Origin: Pseudomonadaceae bacterium SI-3
GTDB lineage: Bacteria > Pseudomonadota > Gammaproteobacteria > Pseudomonadales > Pseudomonadaceae
Direction: 5' to 3'
Assembly (NCBI GenBank): GCA_004010935.1
Contig: CP026511.1
Location: forward strand, 4,278,001-4,342,000
Length of the DNA stretch: 64,000 nt
Position numbers and translations under genes: made by a program. Positions within the stretch are counted from its first letter, which is position 1. Each line of letters starts with the position of its first letter. The notes under the pieces were generated by a model. It did no database searches and had not been told where the DNA came from. It saw nothing but the letters and a program-made list of their open reading frames with translations. Below, piece by piece: positions 16,213 to 28,931 of this stretch.

Positions 16213-16244
16213 GAGCTGGAAGCCCCTTACTCAGGCTCCAGCTC
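16213..16244 (-). terminator. Intergenic hairpin between tkt and epd with AGCTGGAAGCT-type repeats
   Basis: GAGCTGGAAGCC (16213-16224) pairs with GGCTCCAGCTC (16234-16244) with one bulged base. It lies 13 nt beyond the tkt stop codon on the minus strand. The related string GAGCTGGAAGCTGGAAGCT occurs near 16117-16135, so the 159-bp gap carries three related AGCTGGA/TCCAGCT units of a kind common between Pseudomonas genes. Termination strength is unclear because no T-tract follows. Confidence 0.45.
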
Positions 16245-16256
16245 GCAGCTTAGCTA

Positions 16257-18254
16257 TCAGTCTTCCAGCAGCTCTTCAGCCACCGCAAGGATGTTGTCGA
16301 CCGTAAAGCCGAACTCCTCGAACAGCTGACCAGCCGGGGCCGACTCGCCGTAGGTGGTCATGCCGATGATGCGGCCGTCGAGGCCAACGTACTTGTACCA
16401 GTAGTCGGCATGCGCCGCCTCGATGGCGATGCGCGCGCCAACTTCCACCGGCAGCACGTGCTGCTTCCAGGACGCATCCTGGGCATCGAAGACGCTGGTG
16501 CACGGCATCGAGACGACACGCACGTTGCGGCCCTGCTCAGTCAGCTTGTCGTAGGCCTGAACGGCTAGCCCAACTTCCGAACCGGTGGAAATGAGGATCA
16601 GCTCCGGCTCGCCGACGCAGTTCTTGAGGATGTAACCACCCTTGGCAATGGACGCTTCGGTTTCGTTGTCGCGGATGTGATACGGCAGGTTCTGGCGCGA
16701 GAAGATCAGCGCGCTCGGGCCGTCCTTGCGTTCGACCGCATGCTTCCAAGCGACAGCGGACTCGACTGTGTCGGCCGGACGCCAGGTATCCAGGTTCGGC
16801 GTGGTGCGCAGGCTGGTGAGCTGCTCGATCGGCTGGTGAGTCGGGCCGTCTTCGCCAAGACCAATGGAGTCATGCGTGAAGACGTAGAGCACACGCTGCT
16901 TCATCAGCGCCGACATGCGCACCGCGTTGCGCGCGTACTCCATGAACATCAGGAAGGTCGCGCCGTAGGGAATCAGGCCGCCGTGAAGGGCGACGCCGTT
17001 CATGATGGCGCTCATGCCGAACTCGCGCACGCCGTAGTACATGTAGTTGCCCGAGGCATCCTCGGCGACCACCGGCTTGCAGCCCTTCCACAGCGTCAGG
17101 TTGGAGCCGGCCAGATCCGCCGAGCCACCAAGCAGTTCCGGCAGCAGCGGGCCAAAAGCGTTCAGGCAGTTCTGGCTGGCCTTGCGGCTGGCAATGGTTT
17201 CGCCCTTGGTGGCAACTTCGCGAATGAACGCCGAAGCTTTCTCAGCGAAGTCTTCCGGCAGCTCGCCGGCCATGCGGCGCTTGAACTCGGCGGCCAGGGC
17301 CGGGAATTCGGTTTCGTAGGCAGCGAAGCGCTTGTTCCATTCGTTCTCGGCGTCCGCGCCCTTCTGCTTGGCATCCCACTCGGCGTAGATGTCAGCGGGA
17401 ATTTCGAACGGGCCGTGCTTCCAGCCCAACGCCTCGCGGGTCAGGGCGATCTCGGCGTCGCCAAGCGCGGCGCCATGGGATTCTTCCTTGCCCTGCTTGT
17501 TCGGCGAGCCGAAGCCGATGATGGTCTTGCAGCAGATCAACGTCGGGCGGTCGCTCTTGCGCGCGGTTTCGAGGGCGATCTGAATTTCGTCGGCGTCATG
17601 GCCATTGACGTTACGAATGACCTGCCAGCCGTAGGACTCGAAGCGGCGCGGCGTGTCATCGGTGAACCAGCCATGGACTTCGCCATCAATGGAGATGCCG
17701 TTGTCGTCGTAGAAGGCGATCAGCTTGTTCAGCGCCAGGGTGCCGGCCAGGGAGCAGACTTCGTGGGAAATCCCTTCCATCAGGCAGCCGTCGCCCATGA
17801 ACACATAGGTGTGGTGGTCGACGATGTCGTGGCCGGGACGATTGAACTGTGCGGCCATAACCTTCTCCGCCAAGGCGAAGCCCACGGCGTTGGCTAGGCC
17901 CTGACCCAGCGGACCGGTGGTGGTCTCAACGCCGGCGGTGTAGCCGAACTCGGGATGGCCCGGGGTTTTGCTGTGCAATTGCCGGAAGTTCTTCAGGTCG
18001 TCGATGGACAGGTCGTAACCGGTCAGGTGCAGCAACGAGTAGATCAGCATCGAGCCGTGGCCGTTGGACAACACGAAACGGTCGCGGTCGGCCCACAGAG
18101 GGTTGGTCGGGCTGTGCTTCAGATGATCGCGCCAGAGAACCTCGGCGATGTCCGCCATGCCCATGGGGGCACCCGGGTGGCCGCTGTTGGCTTTCTGCAC
18201 GGCATCCATGCTGAGGGCGCGGATGGCATTGGCTCGCTCACGACGGCTGGGCAT
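16257..18254 (-). CDS. tkt: Transketolase
   Basis: The 665-residue TPP enzyme of the non-oxidative pentose-phosphate pathway has '[19 protein letters not shown]' at the N-terminus, the TPP motif '[13 protein letters not shown]' with '[13 protein letters not shown]', '[16 protein letters not shown]', and in the pyrimidine domain '[11 protein letters not shown]' and '[16 protein letters not shown]'. Length and motifs match TktA. The start at 18254 ('[12 protein letters not shown]') has AGGAGA 8-9 nt upstream. A 19-codon extension is rejected. It heads the tkt-epd-pgk-fba block, with an intergenic hairpin before epd. Confidence 0.96.
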   Translation of the reverse strand: MPSRRERANAIRALSMDAVQKANSGHPGAPMGMADIAEVLWRDHLKHSPTNPLWADRDRFVLSNGHGSMLIYSLLHLTGYDLSIDDLKNFRQLHSKTPGHPEFGYTAGVETTTGPLGQGLANAVGFALAEKVMAAQFNRPGHDIVDHHTYVFMGDGCLMEGISHEVCSLAGTLALNKLIAFYDDNGISIDGEVHGWFTDDTPRRFESYGWQVIRNVNGHDADEIQIALETARKSDRPTLICCKTIIGFGSPNKQGKEESHGAALGDAEIALTREALGWKHGPFEIPADIYAEWDAKQKGADAENEWNKRFAAYETEFPALAAEFKRRMAGELPEDFAEKASAFIREVATKGETIASRKASQNCLNAFGPLLPELLGGSADLAGSNLTLWKGCKPVVAEDASGNYMYYGVREFGMSAIMNGVALHGGLIPYGATFLMFMEYARNAVRMSALMKQRVLYVFTHDSIGLGEDGPTHQPIEQLTSLRTTPNLDTWRPADTVESAVAWKHAVERKDGPSALIFSRQNLPYHIRDNETEASIAKGGYILKNCVGEPELILISTGSEVGLAVQAYDKLTEQGRNVRVVSMPCTSVFDAQDASWKQHVLPVEVGARIAIEAAHADYWYKYVGLDGRIIGMTTYGESAPAGQLFEEFGFTVDNILAVAEELLED

Positions 18255-18377
18255 CGCTGAATCTCCTGCGGGGTAGCTTCTGAAACGAAGGGGGCGGAAA
18301 AAGGCGGCCATTTTCCCCTACCGCGGGTGGCGGGGCAATGACTGAATAAGCGCCGCGGGGCCGCCAATGCCCTCTAA

Positions 18378-19298
18378 TTAGTCGAGCAGCCTGACGCCAC
18401 AGCTGCCGATGTCCGGCAAATGTTGCAGCAAATAGTCCTTCATGCGCGTCAGCGTCAGGGGCGGCTCTCCCGCTGCCGGCCAGACCAGGTAATAGCTGTC
18501 GCCGGAGCGCACTGCCTGGTCGAACGGCAGCATCAGCGAGCCTTTGCGCAACTCGGCGTCGACCAGGGCCAGATCGCCGATTGAGATGCCATGCCCCTGT
18601 GCTGCTGCGGAAATCCCCAGCTCCAGCGTGTCGAACAGCTTGCCCTGCTGCCAGGCGACAGCCTCGACCCAACCGACCCGTTGCAGCCAGCGGCGCCAGT
18701 CTCGGCAGTCGCGCGACGGGTGAATCAGCTCTGCATCAGCGAGGCGTGCAGCCGTCCAGGGTGATCCCCCCTGATAGTCCGGCGAACACACCGGCACCAG
18801 CCATTCATCGAACAACTTGATCCGGTTCCAGTCTGCCGGAAACCCGCCATGCCCCAGCAGGATGGCGCAATCGAAGGGTTCGTTGTGGAAGTCCACCGAA
18901 TCGAGGTCCATCCAGGCACTGGTCAGTTGCACGCGATCCTGCGGATGGGTGAGTTGGAAATTCTCCAGCGCACCGAGCAGCCAACGCATGGTCAGGGTGG
19001 AAGGGGCTTTCAGCCGGAGCGCGTCCTGCTGGCGGTTGATGGCGATGCAGGCGTTTTCGATGGTACGGAAGCCGACCTTGAGTTCCTGCGCCAGCAGCCG
19101 TCCGGTGTCGGTCAGCGCCAATCGCGAACCGCGACGCTCGAAAAGAGAGCAGCCGAGGCTTTCTTCCAGCGTCTTCACGTGCCGACTGACAGCACTCTGG
19201 GTGATGCACAGGCTTTCAGCGGCCTGTGTAAATGACCCGAAGCGTGCCGCGACCTCAAAGGCACGCAGCGCATAAAGCGGCGGCATGCGCAACGTCAT
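18378..19298 (-). CDS. LysR-family transcriptional regulator (GcvA-like)
   Basis: The winged HTH fills residues 6-65 ('LYALRAFEVAARFGSFTQAA' then 'LCITQSAVSRHVKTLEESLG' and 'LFERRGSRLALTDTGR'), followed by a periplasmic-binding-protein-like effector domain with 'FDCAILLGHGGFPADW'. Sequence style is closest to the GcvA/AmpR branch. Two starts are possible, at 19316 and 19298. The second has GGAG 9 nt upstream and begins 'MTLRMPPLYALRAFE', so I use it. It is divergent from the oxygenase-LysE pair across about 160 bp, the classic position for a LysR regulator of its neighbours. Effector unknown. Confidence 0.85.
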   Translation of the reverse strand: MTLRMPPLYALRAFEVAARFGSFTQAAESLCITQSAVSRHVKTLEESLGCSLFERRGSRLALTDTGRLLAQELKVGFRTIENACIAINRQQDALRLKAPSTLTMRWLLGALENFQLTHPQDRVQLTSAWMDLDSVDFHNEPFDCAILLGHGGFPADWNRIKLFDEWLVPVCSPDYQGGSPWTAARLADAELIHPSRDCRDWRRWLQRVGWVEAVAWQQGKLFDTLELGISAAAQGHGISIGDLALVDAELRKGSLMLPFDQAVRSGDSYYLVWPAAGEPPLTLTRMKDYLLQHLPDIGSCGVRLLD

Positions 19299-19460
19299 GC
19301 CACCAGTCTCCGGCATGAGTAAAACTCATCGGAGATGGCCGTTTTTTCCATTTTGCAACCCTCCAGGGCCCACCAATACTCGCCGGCAATCGGGCCAGCC
19401 ATGCGCTGGCACCGACTCAATAAGAGGCCTCTGCCTTGTATAACGCTAGGGAAGGATGAC

Positions 19461-20357
19461 ATGCCCACTCGCGAGTTCGATCAACTTTTGTCTGCCAGTA
19501 TTCGTCACGGGGGGCTCAGTCAGGCGCAGATAGCGGACATCCTTGATTTCAAGCTGTTCGGCAACGCCAAGGGTTTTGTCCTGTTGGAAGACACGGAAAT
19601 CGGCGAGATCCCGCCGACGCCCGCCTCACGCACCGACCTTAACAAGATCGACGACCGCAGCGAGCGCCTGCTCTTGCAAGCCACCGCGCTGCTGGGAGAG
19701 CCGATCGGCTACGTGCAGGAATCGGGCGGTTGCATCGTCAACAACTTCTTCCCGCAGCAGACGCAGTCACGTGCCGCGACCTCGGACAGCTTCGACACCG
19801 AACTCGACCTGCACACCGAAAATGCCTTCCACGCCATCCAGCCGGACTACCTGCTGCTCCTCTGCCTGCGTCAGGATCCGGCTGCCGAGGCCGTCACCTA
19901 CATCGCATCGGCCGAGCGCATCCTCGAGCGACTTTCCTACGAAGACCAGGTGTTCTTTCTCAACGAGCCCTACAACTTTCTGTCCGACTACGGCCACAGC
20001 GAAAAGAACCAGCGCATCGATATCAACAAGCATCAGACCGTGCTGTACGGCGACCCTGACGCCCCCTTTCTGCGCTTCGATCCACAATTCATGGTCGCCT
20101 ACAGCGATCGGGCTCAGCGCGCGCTGGACCGACTTCGCGCCGTTGCATGGGAAGTGGTCGAGCCAGTGCGCCTCACGCGCGGCGACCTGCTGATTATCGA
20201 CAACCGTCGCACGGCACACGCACGCAGCCCCTTCACTGCCCGTTTCGATGGCAGCGATCGCTGGATGCAGCGCACCTTCGCCAGCTGCAACCTGCGCTTC
20301 TATACAGAAAAGCTGGGCAAGCAATCGCGCATCTTCGAACTGGTAACCGAGCTATGA
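19461..20357 (+). CDS. Clavaminate synthase/AsnO-like Fe(II)/2-oxoglutarate oxygenase (putative amino acid hydroxylase)
   Basis: The 298-residue protein has the jelly-roll oxygenase signature in the CAS/AsnO/VioC form: 'LDLHTENAFH' with metal ligands His118 and Glu120 (HxE rather than HxD), the substrate-loop 'DYLLLLCLRQDP', distal His253 in 'DNRRTAHARSPF', and Arg267 or Arg271 in 'DRWMQRTF' for 2-oxoglutarate. AsnO, VioC and the bacterial lysine/arginine hydroxylases of this family hydroxylate free amino acids. The substrate here is unknown. AGGA precedes the ATG at 19461. The 42-codon extension upstream is rejected. It overlaps the LysE-family exporter gene by 4 bp, so the two are co-translated, which suggests the exporter handles the product or substrate. 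Confidence 0.8.
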   Translation: MPTREFDQLLSASIRHGGLSQAQIADILDFKLFGNAKGFVLLEDTEIGEIPPTPASRTDLNKIDDRSERLLLQATALLGEPIGYVQESGGCIVNNFFPQQTQSRAATSDSFDTELDLHTENAFHAIQPDYLLLLCLRQDPAAEAVTYIASAERILERLSYEDQVFFLNEPYNFLSDYGHSEKNQRIDINKHQTVLYGDPDAPFLRFDPQFMVAYSDRAQRALDRLRAVAWEVVEPVRLTRGDLLIIDNRRTAHARSPFTARFDGSDRWMQRTFASCNLRFYTEKLGKQSRIFELVTEL

Positions 20358-20956
20358 ACGCCACCTATCTCGCCTTTGCCGCCGCGGTCGCCTTGCTGAT
20401 CGCCTCCCCTGGCCCGGTCGTCGCGCTGGTGGTCGCCGACGCCCGACGCAGCTGGCCGGCCTGGACCATTCTCGGCGGTGTGCTTTCGGCGCAAATGCTG
20501 CTGATCGCTGCGCTGATGGTGATCTATCTGGCCCTGGACCTGAAACCGGTGATTCTCGAATGGGGCCAGGTGCTCGGCGGGCTCTACCTGATCTGGCTCG
20601 GTGCCGACGGCCTCTGCGGCGGCGGTGGAGAAGCCAAGGAGTTGCCGCGCCCGCAATCGCATTACTTCTGGCGGGCCATGGCGGTCGGACTGTCCAACCC
20701 CAAGGACATCCTGTTCTTTCTCGCCTTTCTGCCAGGCTTCATTCTGCCGGCGCAACCCTTCGCGCCGCAGGCGCTGGCGCTGATCGCCATTTGGGCACTA
20801 GTCGATGTTTCGATTTTGATCACCTACAGCCTGGTGTCACGCCAGTTGTCGAGCAATGACCGCCTGCAGGGGCTACTCGATCTGCTGCCCAATTTCTTTC
20901 TACTGGCGCTGGGTCTGGTGTCCTGCGGCATGGGCGTCAACAGCCTGATCCGTTAA
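20354..20956 (+). CDS. LysE/RhtB-family amino acid exporter
   Basis: This 200-residue inner-membrane protein has about six hydrophobic segments and the family opening 'ASPGPVVALVVADARR' near residues 17-32, 'LGGLYLIWLGADGL' in the middle, and 'AVGLSNPKDILFFLAFLPGF'-type text before the last helices. LysE/RhtB proteins export basic or neutral amino acids and analogues by proton antiport. The ATG lies within the ATGA overlap with the upstream oxygenase stop codon, so translational coupling is likely. Substrate is not predictable. Context suggests a hydroxylated amino acid or its precursor. Confidence 0.85.
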   Translation: MNATYLAFAAAVALLIASPGPVVALVVADARRSWPAWTILGGVLSAQMLLIAALMVIYLALDLKPVILEWGQVLGGLYLIWLGADGLCGGGGEAKELPRPQSHYFWRAMAVGLSNPKDILFFLAFLPGFILPAQPFAPQALALIAIWALVDVSILITYSLVSRQLSSNDRLQGLLDLLPNFFLLALGLVSCGMGVNSLIR

Positions 20957-20968
20957 GGCGCTGCTTGT

Positions 20969-20994
20969 CCAATATCAAAACTTTTTGATATTGG
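20969..20994. promoter_or_regulatory. Perfect 12-2-12 palindrome, candidate ArsR-type operator
   Basis: CCAATATCAAAA, then CT, then TTTTGATATTGG is an exact inverted repeat with 12-nt arms and a 2-nt spacer. It ends 40 bp before the ArsR-methyltransferase start. ArsR/SmtB regulators bind 12-2-12 repeats, so autoregulation is likely. It also lies 12 nt past the lysE stop codon, so a terminator function for lysE is the main alternative, although no T-tract follows the arms. Confidence 0.6.
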
Positions 20995-21034
20995 CATTGC
21001 TGGACGAAAATCGACCGACTAGACTGCGCTGCCT

Positions 21035-22036
21035 ATGAGCCTGCGCATTCCCCAGATATCTTTCGACGACAGCGATCAGCTCGCCGCCCTGTGCAAGGCC
21101 GGCGGCGATTCGCTGCGGCTGAACGTACTGCGCGCGCTGGCGAGCGACTCGTTCGGCGTGCTCGAGCTGGCGCAGATTTTTGCCACCGGACAATCCGGCA
21201 TCAGCCATCACCTCAAGGTACTGACCCAGGCCGGCCTGCTGGCGACGCGCCGAGAAGGCAATGCGATCTTCTATCGCCGCGCCCTGCCCCAGAGCGACAA
21301 CCTTGGCGGCAGGCTGCATGCAGCCCTGCTCGAAGAGGTCGATCAGCTGAGCCTGCCGCTCGATGTGCAGGCGCGCATTGCCGCGGTGCATGCCCAGCGC
21401 AGTGCCGCCAGTGAAGACTTCTTCGCAAGGATGGCCGGTAGCTTCCAGGCGCGGCAGGACATGATCGCCGGCTTCCCGCAGTACCGCGACAGCGTGGTCG
21501 CATTACTCGATGCGCTGAATCTTCCAGCCCAGGCCACAGCGCTGGAAGTAGGCCCCGGCGACGGCAGCTTTCTGCCGGAACTGGCACATCGGTTTGCCCG
21601 AGTAGTCGCAGTGGACAACAGTGCGGCGATGCTCGAGCTGGCTCGCTCACGTTGCGAGCGGGATGCGCTGGAAAATGTCGAGTTGAAACTTGCCGACGCG
21701 TTGCAGGACGAATGTCCGTCAGCCGACTGCGTTGTGCTGAACATGGTTTTGCATCATCTGGCCGCGCCGGGTGAAGCACTCAAGCAACTGGCGCGGCTGG
21801 TGAACATGGGCGGTAGCCTGCTGATCACCGAGCTGTGCAGCCACAACCAGAGTTGGGCCAGGGAGGCCTGCGGCGACCTCTGGTTGGGCTTCGAACAGGA
21901 TGATCTGGCCCGTTGGGCCGATGCCGCGGGGCTCACGCCCGGCGAGAGCCTCTACATTGGCTTGAAGAACGGTTTTCAGATCCAGACCCGGTACTTTTCC
22001 CGGCTCGCCCCTGACAGCCGACTCACCCACCGGTAA
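21035..22036 (+). CDS. ArsR-family regulator fused to a SAM-dependent methyltransferase domain
   Basis: Residues about 10-95 are an ArsR winged helix ('LRLNVLRALASDSFGVLELAQI', 'QSGISHHLKVLTQAGLLATRREGN'), without the Cys pairs of metal sensors. From about residue 150 a class I methyltransferase fold follows, with motif I 'ALEVGPGDGSFLPELA', 'VAVDNSAAMLELAR' and 'VVLNMVLHHLAAPGEAL'. The same fusion precedes metK in P. aeruginosa (PA0547, as I recall). ArsR regulators of the SAM cycle such as SahR respond to S-adenosylhomocysteine, and a SAM-binding fold here would suit such sensing. metK starts only 14 bp downstream, so the two form an operon. A perfect palindrome lies upstream. No Shine-Dalgarno sequence is evident before the ATG. 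Confidence 0.82.
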   Translation: MSLRIPQISFDDSDQLAALCKAGGDSLRLNVLRALASDSFGVLELAQIFATGQSGISHHLKVLTQAGLLATRREGNAIFYRRALPQSDNLGGRLHAALLEEVDQLSLPLDVQARIAAVHAQRSAASEDFFARMAGSFQARQDMIAGFPQYRDSVVALLDALNLPAQATALEVGPGDGSFLPELAHRFARVVAVDNSAAMLELARSRCERDALENVELKLADALQDECPSADCVVLNMVLHHLAAPGEALKQLARLVNMGGSLLITELCSHNQSWAREACGDLWLGFEQDDLARWADAAGLTPGESLYIGLKNGFQIQTRYFSRLAPDSRLTHR

Positions 22037-22050
22037 TTAGGAACCGATAG

Positions 22051-23241
<1,191 letters not shown>

Positions 23242-23252
23242 CCCGCCTCAAT

Positions 23253-23335
23253 CCGTAGGGTGGGCTTTAGCCCACCCTACGGAGCTGTCGCCAACTCGGT
23301 GGGCTGAAGCGGAACGCCGCCCGGCCCACCCTACG
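23253..23335. repeat. GTAGGGTGGGC extragenic palindromes downstream of metK
   Basis: The first unit (23253-23282) is a perfect 14-2-14 inverted repeat, CCGTAGGGTGGGCT-TT-AGCCCACCCTACGG. A second, looser unit pairs GGTGGGC (23298-23304) with GCCCACC (23324-23330) and ends CCTACG. They lie between the metK stop and its terminator. Confidence 0.75.
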
Positions 23336-23352
23336 AGGCGGCCAAGCGCATG

Positions 23353-23390
23353 AAAAAGCCCCGCCAGCGAAAGCCGGACGGGGCTTTTTT
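23353..23390 (+). terminator. Intrinsic terminator of metK
   Basis: AAAAAGCCCCG (23353-23363) pairs with CGGGGCTTTTTT (23379-23390), ending in six T residues. This is the best intrinsic terminator in the 328-bp gap between metK and the ABC permease gene. Confidence 0.9.
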
Positions 23391-23468
23391 ACAGGTGCGA
23401 CGGTTCTCTGCCACCCCGACAAGGCCGACGCCCCGCAGCACCGCTTCGGCCCCGACCCGCCCCAAACC

Positions 23469-23490
23469 GTAGGGTGGGCTTCAGCCCACC
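23469..23490. repeat. Third copy of the GTAGGGTGGGC palindrome
   Basis: GTAGGGTGGGCTTCAGCCCACC contains GGTGGGCT-TC-AGCCCACC, an 8-2-8 inverted repeat matching the core of the units at 23253 and 358. With the metK terminator, these repeats account for most of the gap 23242-23569. I see no gene there. Confidence 0.7.
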
Positions 23491-23569
23491 ACCACGGACC
23501 TGCCAGCAACGCGGTGGATTGAAAAGTCTCCGTACGAGACGACCAGCGCATGGAGAAGCCCCGCCCGGC

Positions 23570-24331
23570 TCAATTCTTCAGACGATAACCCGTCTTGAAG
23601 ATCCACCAGATCAGCACCAGACACAGCGCCAGGAAGCCGAGCGTCATCGCCAAGCTGATCCCTACGTTTACGTCGGAGACCCCATAGAAGCTCCAGCGAA
23701 AGCCGCTGATGAGGTACACCACCGGATTGAACAGTGTGACCTTTTGCCAGACTGGAGGAAGCATCTCGATGGAATAGAAGCTGCCGCCGAGAAAGGCCAA
23801 AGGCATGACGATCAGTGACGGCACGATCTGCAGCTTTTCCCAACCATCCGCCCAGATGCCGATGATGAAACCGAACAGGCAGAAGGTCACCGCGGTGAGC
23901 ACCAGGAACAGCGCCATCACCCAGGGATGTGCAATCTCGTAGTCGACGAACAACCGAGCGGTCAGCAGGATCACCAAGCCGAGAATGATGGACTTGGTCG
24001 CAGCGGCGCCGACATAGCCGATGACGATCTCAAGATATGACACCGGCGCCGACAGCACTTCGTAGATAGTCCCCGAATAGCGCGGCATGTAAATGCCGAA
24101 CGAGGCGTTGGAAATGCTCTCGGTGAGCAGCGCCATCATGATCAGGCCGGGGATGATAAAGGCGCCGTACGGAATGCCGTGCATCGCCTCCATCCGCGAG
24201 CCGATAGCCGAACCAAACACTACGAAGTACAGCGACGTGGATATGACTGGCGTGGCGATGCTCTGCAGCAGCGTGCGCCAGGTGCGCGCCAGCTCGAACA
24301 GGTAGATGGCACGGATTGCATGGAAATTCAT
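23570..24331 (-). CDS. ABC-2 type transporter permease (YadH-like)
   Basis: This 253-residue protein has six hydrophobic segments and ABC-2 family features: '[21 protein letters not shown]' style N-terminus, '[14 protein letters not shown]', '[20 protein letters not shown]', '[20 protein letters not shown]' and '[18 protein letters not shown]'. It pairs with the ATP-binding protein whose stop overlaps this start by 4 bp. The pair resembles E. coli YadG-YadH, an exporter of unknown substrate. It is the distal gene of the two-gene operon. Confidence 0.9.
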   Translation of the reverse strand: MNFHAIRAIYLFELARTWRTLLQSIATPVISTSLYFVVFGSAIGSRMEAMHGIPYGAFIIPGLIMMALLTESISNASFGIYMPRYSGTIYEVLSAPVSYLEIVIGYVGAAATKSIILGLVILLTARLFVDYEIAHPWVMALFLVLTAVTFCLFGFIIGIWADGWEKLQIVPSLIVMPLAFLGGSFYSIEMLPPVWQKVTLFNPVVYLISGFRWSFYGVSDVNVGISLAMTLGFLALCLVLIWWIFKTGYRLKN

Positions 24332-25275
24332 GTGCGGCTGCCCTTTACCAAGCTGACGAAAATTTCTTCCAGCGAACTCTGGCTCGACTGCAGGTCCTTG
24401 AAGTCGATGCCGTGCTCGGCGAGACGTCTGAGTAGCTCGGCGATGCCGGTGTCCTCGTGCTGGGCATCGAAGGTGAACACCAGCTGATTGCCTGAGTCGA
24501 CCAGTTCGAGCGGATAGCTGGCCAGATCCGCCGGAATCTCGGCCAGCGGACGTTGCAGATGCAGGGTCAGCTGCTTGGTGCCAAGCTTCTGCATCAGCGC
24601 TTTCTTGTCCTCGACCAGGATGATCTCGCCCTTGCTGATCACGCCGATGCGATCAGCCATCTCCTCGGCCTCTTCGATGTAGTGCGTAGTCAGGATGATG
24701 GTTACCCCGCGCTCACGCAGACGGCGGACCATCTCCCACATATCGCGGCGCAGCTCGACGTCAACGCCTGCCGTGGGCTCGTCGAGAAACAGGATGGTCG
24801 GCTCGTGGGACAGGGCCTTGGCGATCATCACGCGGCGCTTCATGCCGCCGGACAGCTCGATGATGCGCGCGCTCTTCTTGTCCCAAAGCGACAGGTCGCG
24901 CAGCAACTGCTCCAGGTAGGCGTCATCCGGCGCCTTGCCGAACAGTCCGCGGGAAAAGCGCACCGTCGCCCAGACACTCTCGAAGCCTTCATTGAAGAGT
25001 TCTTGTGGCACCAGGCCGATCTTGGAACGTGCGGCGCGGTAGTCATCGATGATGTCGAAGCCATCGACCCGCACTCGACCGCTACCGGGATTGACGATCC
25101 CGCAGATGATGCTGATCAGCGTGGTTTTGCCTGCACCGTTGGGCCCGAGCAGGGCGAAGATCTCGCCCTTGTGGATCTCCAGATCGATCTGCTTGAGCGC
25201 TGGATGCCCCGACGCATAGGTCTTGGTGAGGTGCTCGATGGTGATCACGGGTTGCACTGATGAATCACTCCGCAA
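24328..25275 (-). CDS. ABC transporter ATP-binding protein (YadG-like)
   Basis: The 315-residue ATPase has Walker A '[12 protein letters not shown]', Q-loop '[10 protein letters not shown]', signature '[16 protein letters not shown]', Walker B '[18 protein letters not shown]' and switch His in '[11 protein letters not shown]'. After about residue 225 a regulatory extension ends '[13 protein letters not shown]', typical of the ABC-2 exporter class (CcmA/NodI/YadG). It overlaps the downstream permease gene by 4 bp (ATGA). Substrate unknown. Confidence 0.9.
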   Translation of the reverse strand: MRSDSSVQPVITIEHLTKTYASGHPALKQIDLEIHKGEIFALLGPNGAGKTTLISIICGIVNPGSGRVRVDGFDIIDDYRAARSKIGLVPQELFNEGFESVWATVRFSRGLFGKAPDDAYLEQLLRDLSLWDKKSARIIELSGGMKRRVMIAKALSHEPTILFLDEPTAGVDVELRRDMWEMVRRLRERGVTIILTTHYIEEAEEMADRIGVISKGEIILVEDKKALMQKLGTKQLTLHLQRPLAEIPADLASYPLELVDSGNQLVFTFDAQHEDTGIAELLRRLAEHGIDFKDLQSSQSSLEEIFVSLVKGSRT

Positions 25276-25404
25276 AACATTTGGCTGGCGATTGTACGAC
25301 GCAGTTAATTAGCTCACTAATCAATGCCGTTGATAACGATCATGCCCACCACTGCATCGCAAGCGCATGCTTCTCATGCTTCATCACAGCAGAGGGGCAC
25401 CGCC

Positions 25405-28474
<3,070 letters not shown>

Positions 28475-28533
28475 GGGCACTTCACCGCCGGACTCCAGTC
28501 TTATGACATCACAACAACAAAAAGGACCTGTGC

Positions 28534-28914
28534 ATGACCGGCCGGCACAATCCCTTCGCGTATCTGCTGATCTGTCTCTGTTGCAGTGTGCCAACGATGG
28601 CCATGGCAGAGACGGACGCGACCTGCAGCGAACCGCGCGAGCGCATCAGCCAGCAAATCAAGGACGCACGTCTGAAGGGCGATAGCAGCCAGCGCGCGTT
28701 ACTAGAGGCTCAACTGCAACACCTGACCGAGCGCTGCAGTGGCGTGGTCCCGTTGCAACCCAACCACGCCGAGATCGAACGCGCGATGCGCCTGGCTACG
28801 ACGCGTGAAGCGCAGCTGCGCGAGGCCTTGGGAACAGGCGATCCTCAGGTGATCGAAGTGAGCAAACGACGCCTGGATCAGGCCCGCAAGGAGCTGGAAG
28901 CAGCCAAGCGCTGA
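28534..28914 (+). CDS. DUF1090 (YqjC-like) secreted small protein
   Basis: The 126-residue protein has a signal peptide ('LLICLCCSVPTMAMA', cleaved near residue 25) and a mature alpha-helical part with two conserved Cys ('ATCSEPRERISQQI' and 'LTERCSGV') and Lys/Arg/Glu-rich helices ending 'KRRLDQARKELEAAKR'. This matches the DUF1090 family, periplasmic and of unknown function. It lies 59 bp after ligB on the same strand and may be transcribed with it. Confidence 0.72.
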   Translation: MTGRHNPFAYLLICLCCSVPTMAMAETDATCSEPRERISQQIKDARLKGDSSQRALLEAQLQHLTERCSGVVPLQPNHAEIERAMRLATTREAQLREALGTGDPQVIEVSKRRLDQARKELEAAKR

Positions 28915-28931
28915 TCGGTGCACCGCCTCGA

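Noticed and set aside
16677..17897. A 406-codon open frame antisense to tkt
   Set aside because: It is the mirror frame of a strongly conserved transketolase gene with GC-rich third positions. The product shows no domain or start signal.
25332..25343. GATAACGATCAT upstream of the ferric-reductase-like gene as a Fur box
   Set aside because: It matches 10 of 12 bases of half the Fur consensus, but the other half fails (about 12 of 19 overall). Attractive by context but too weak to report.
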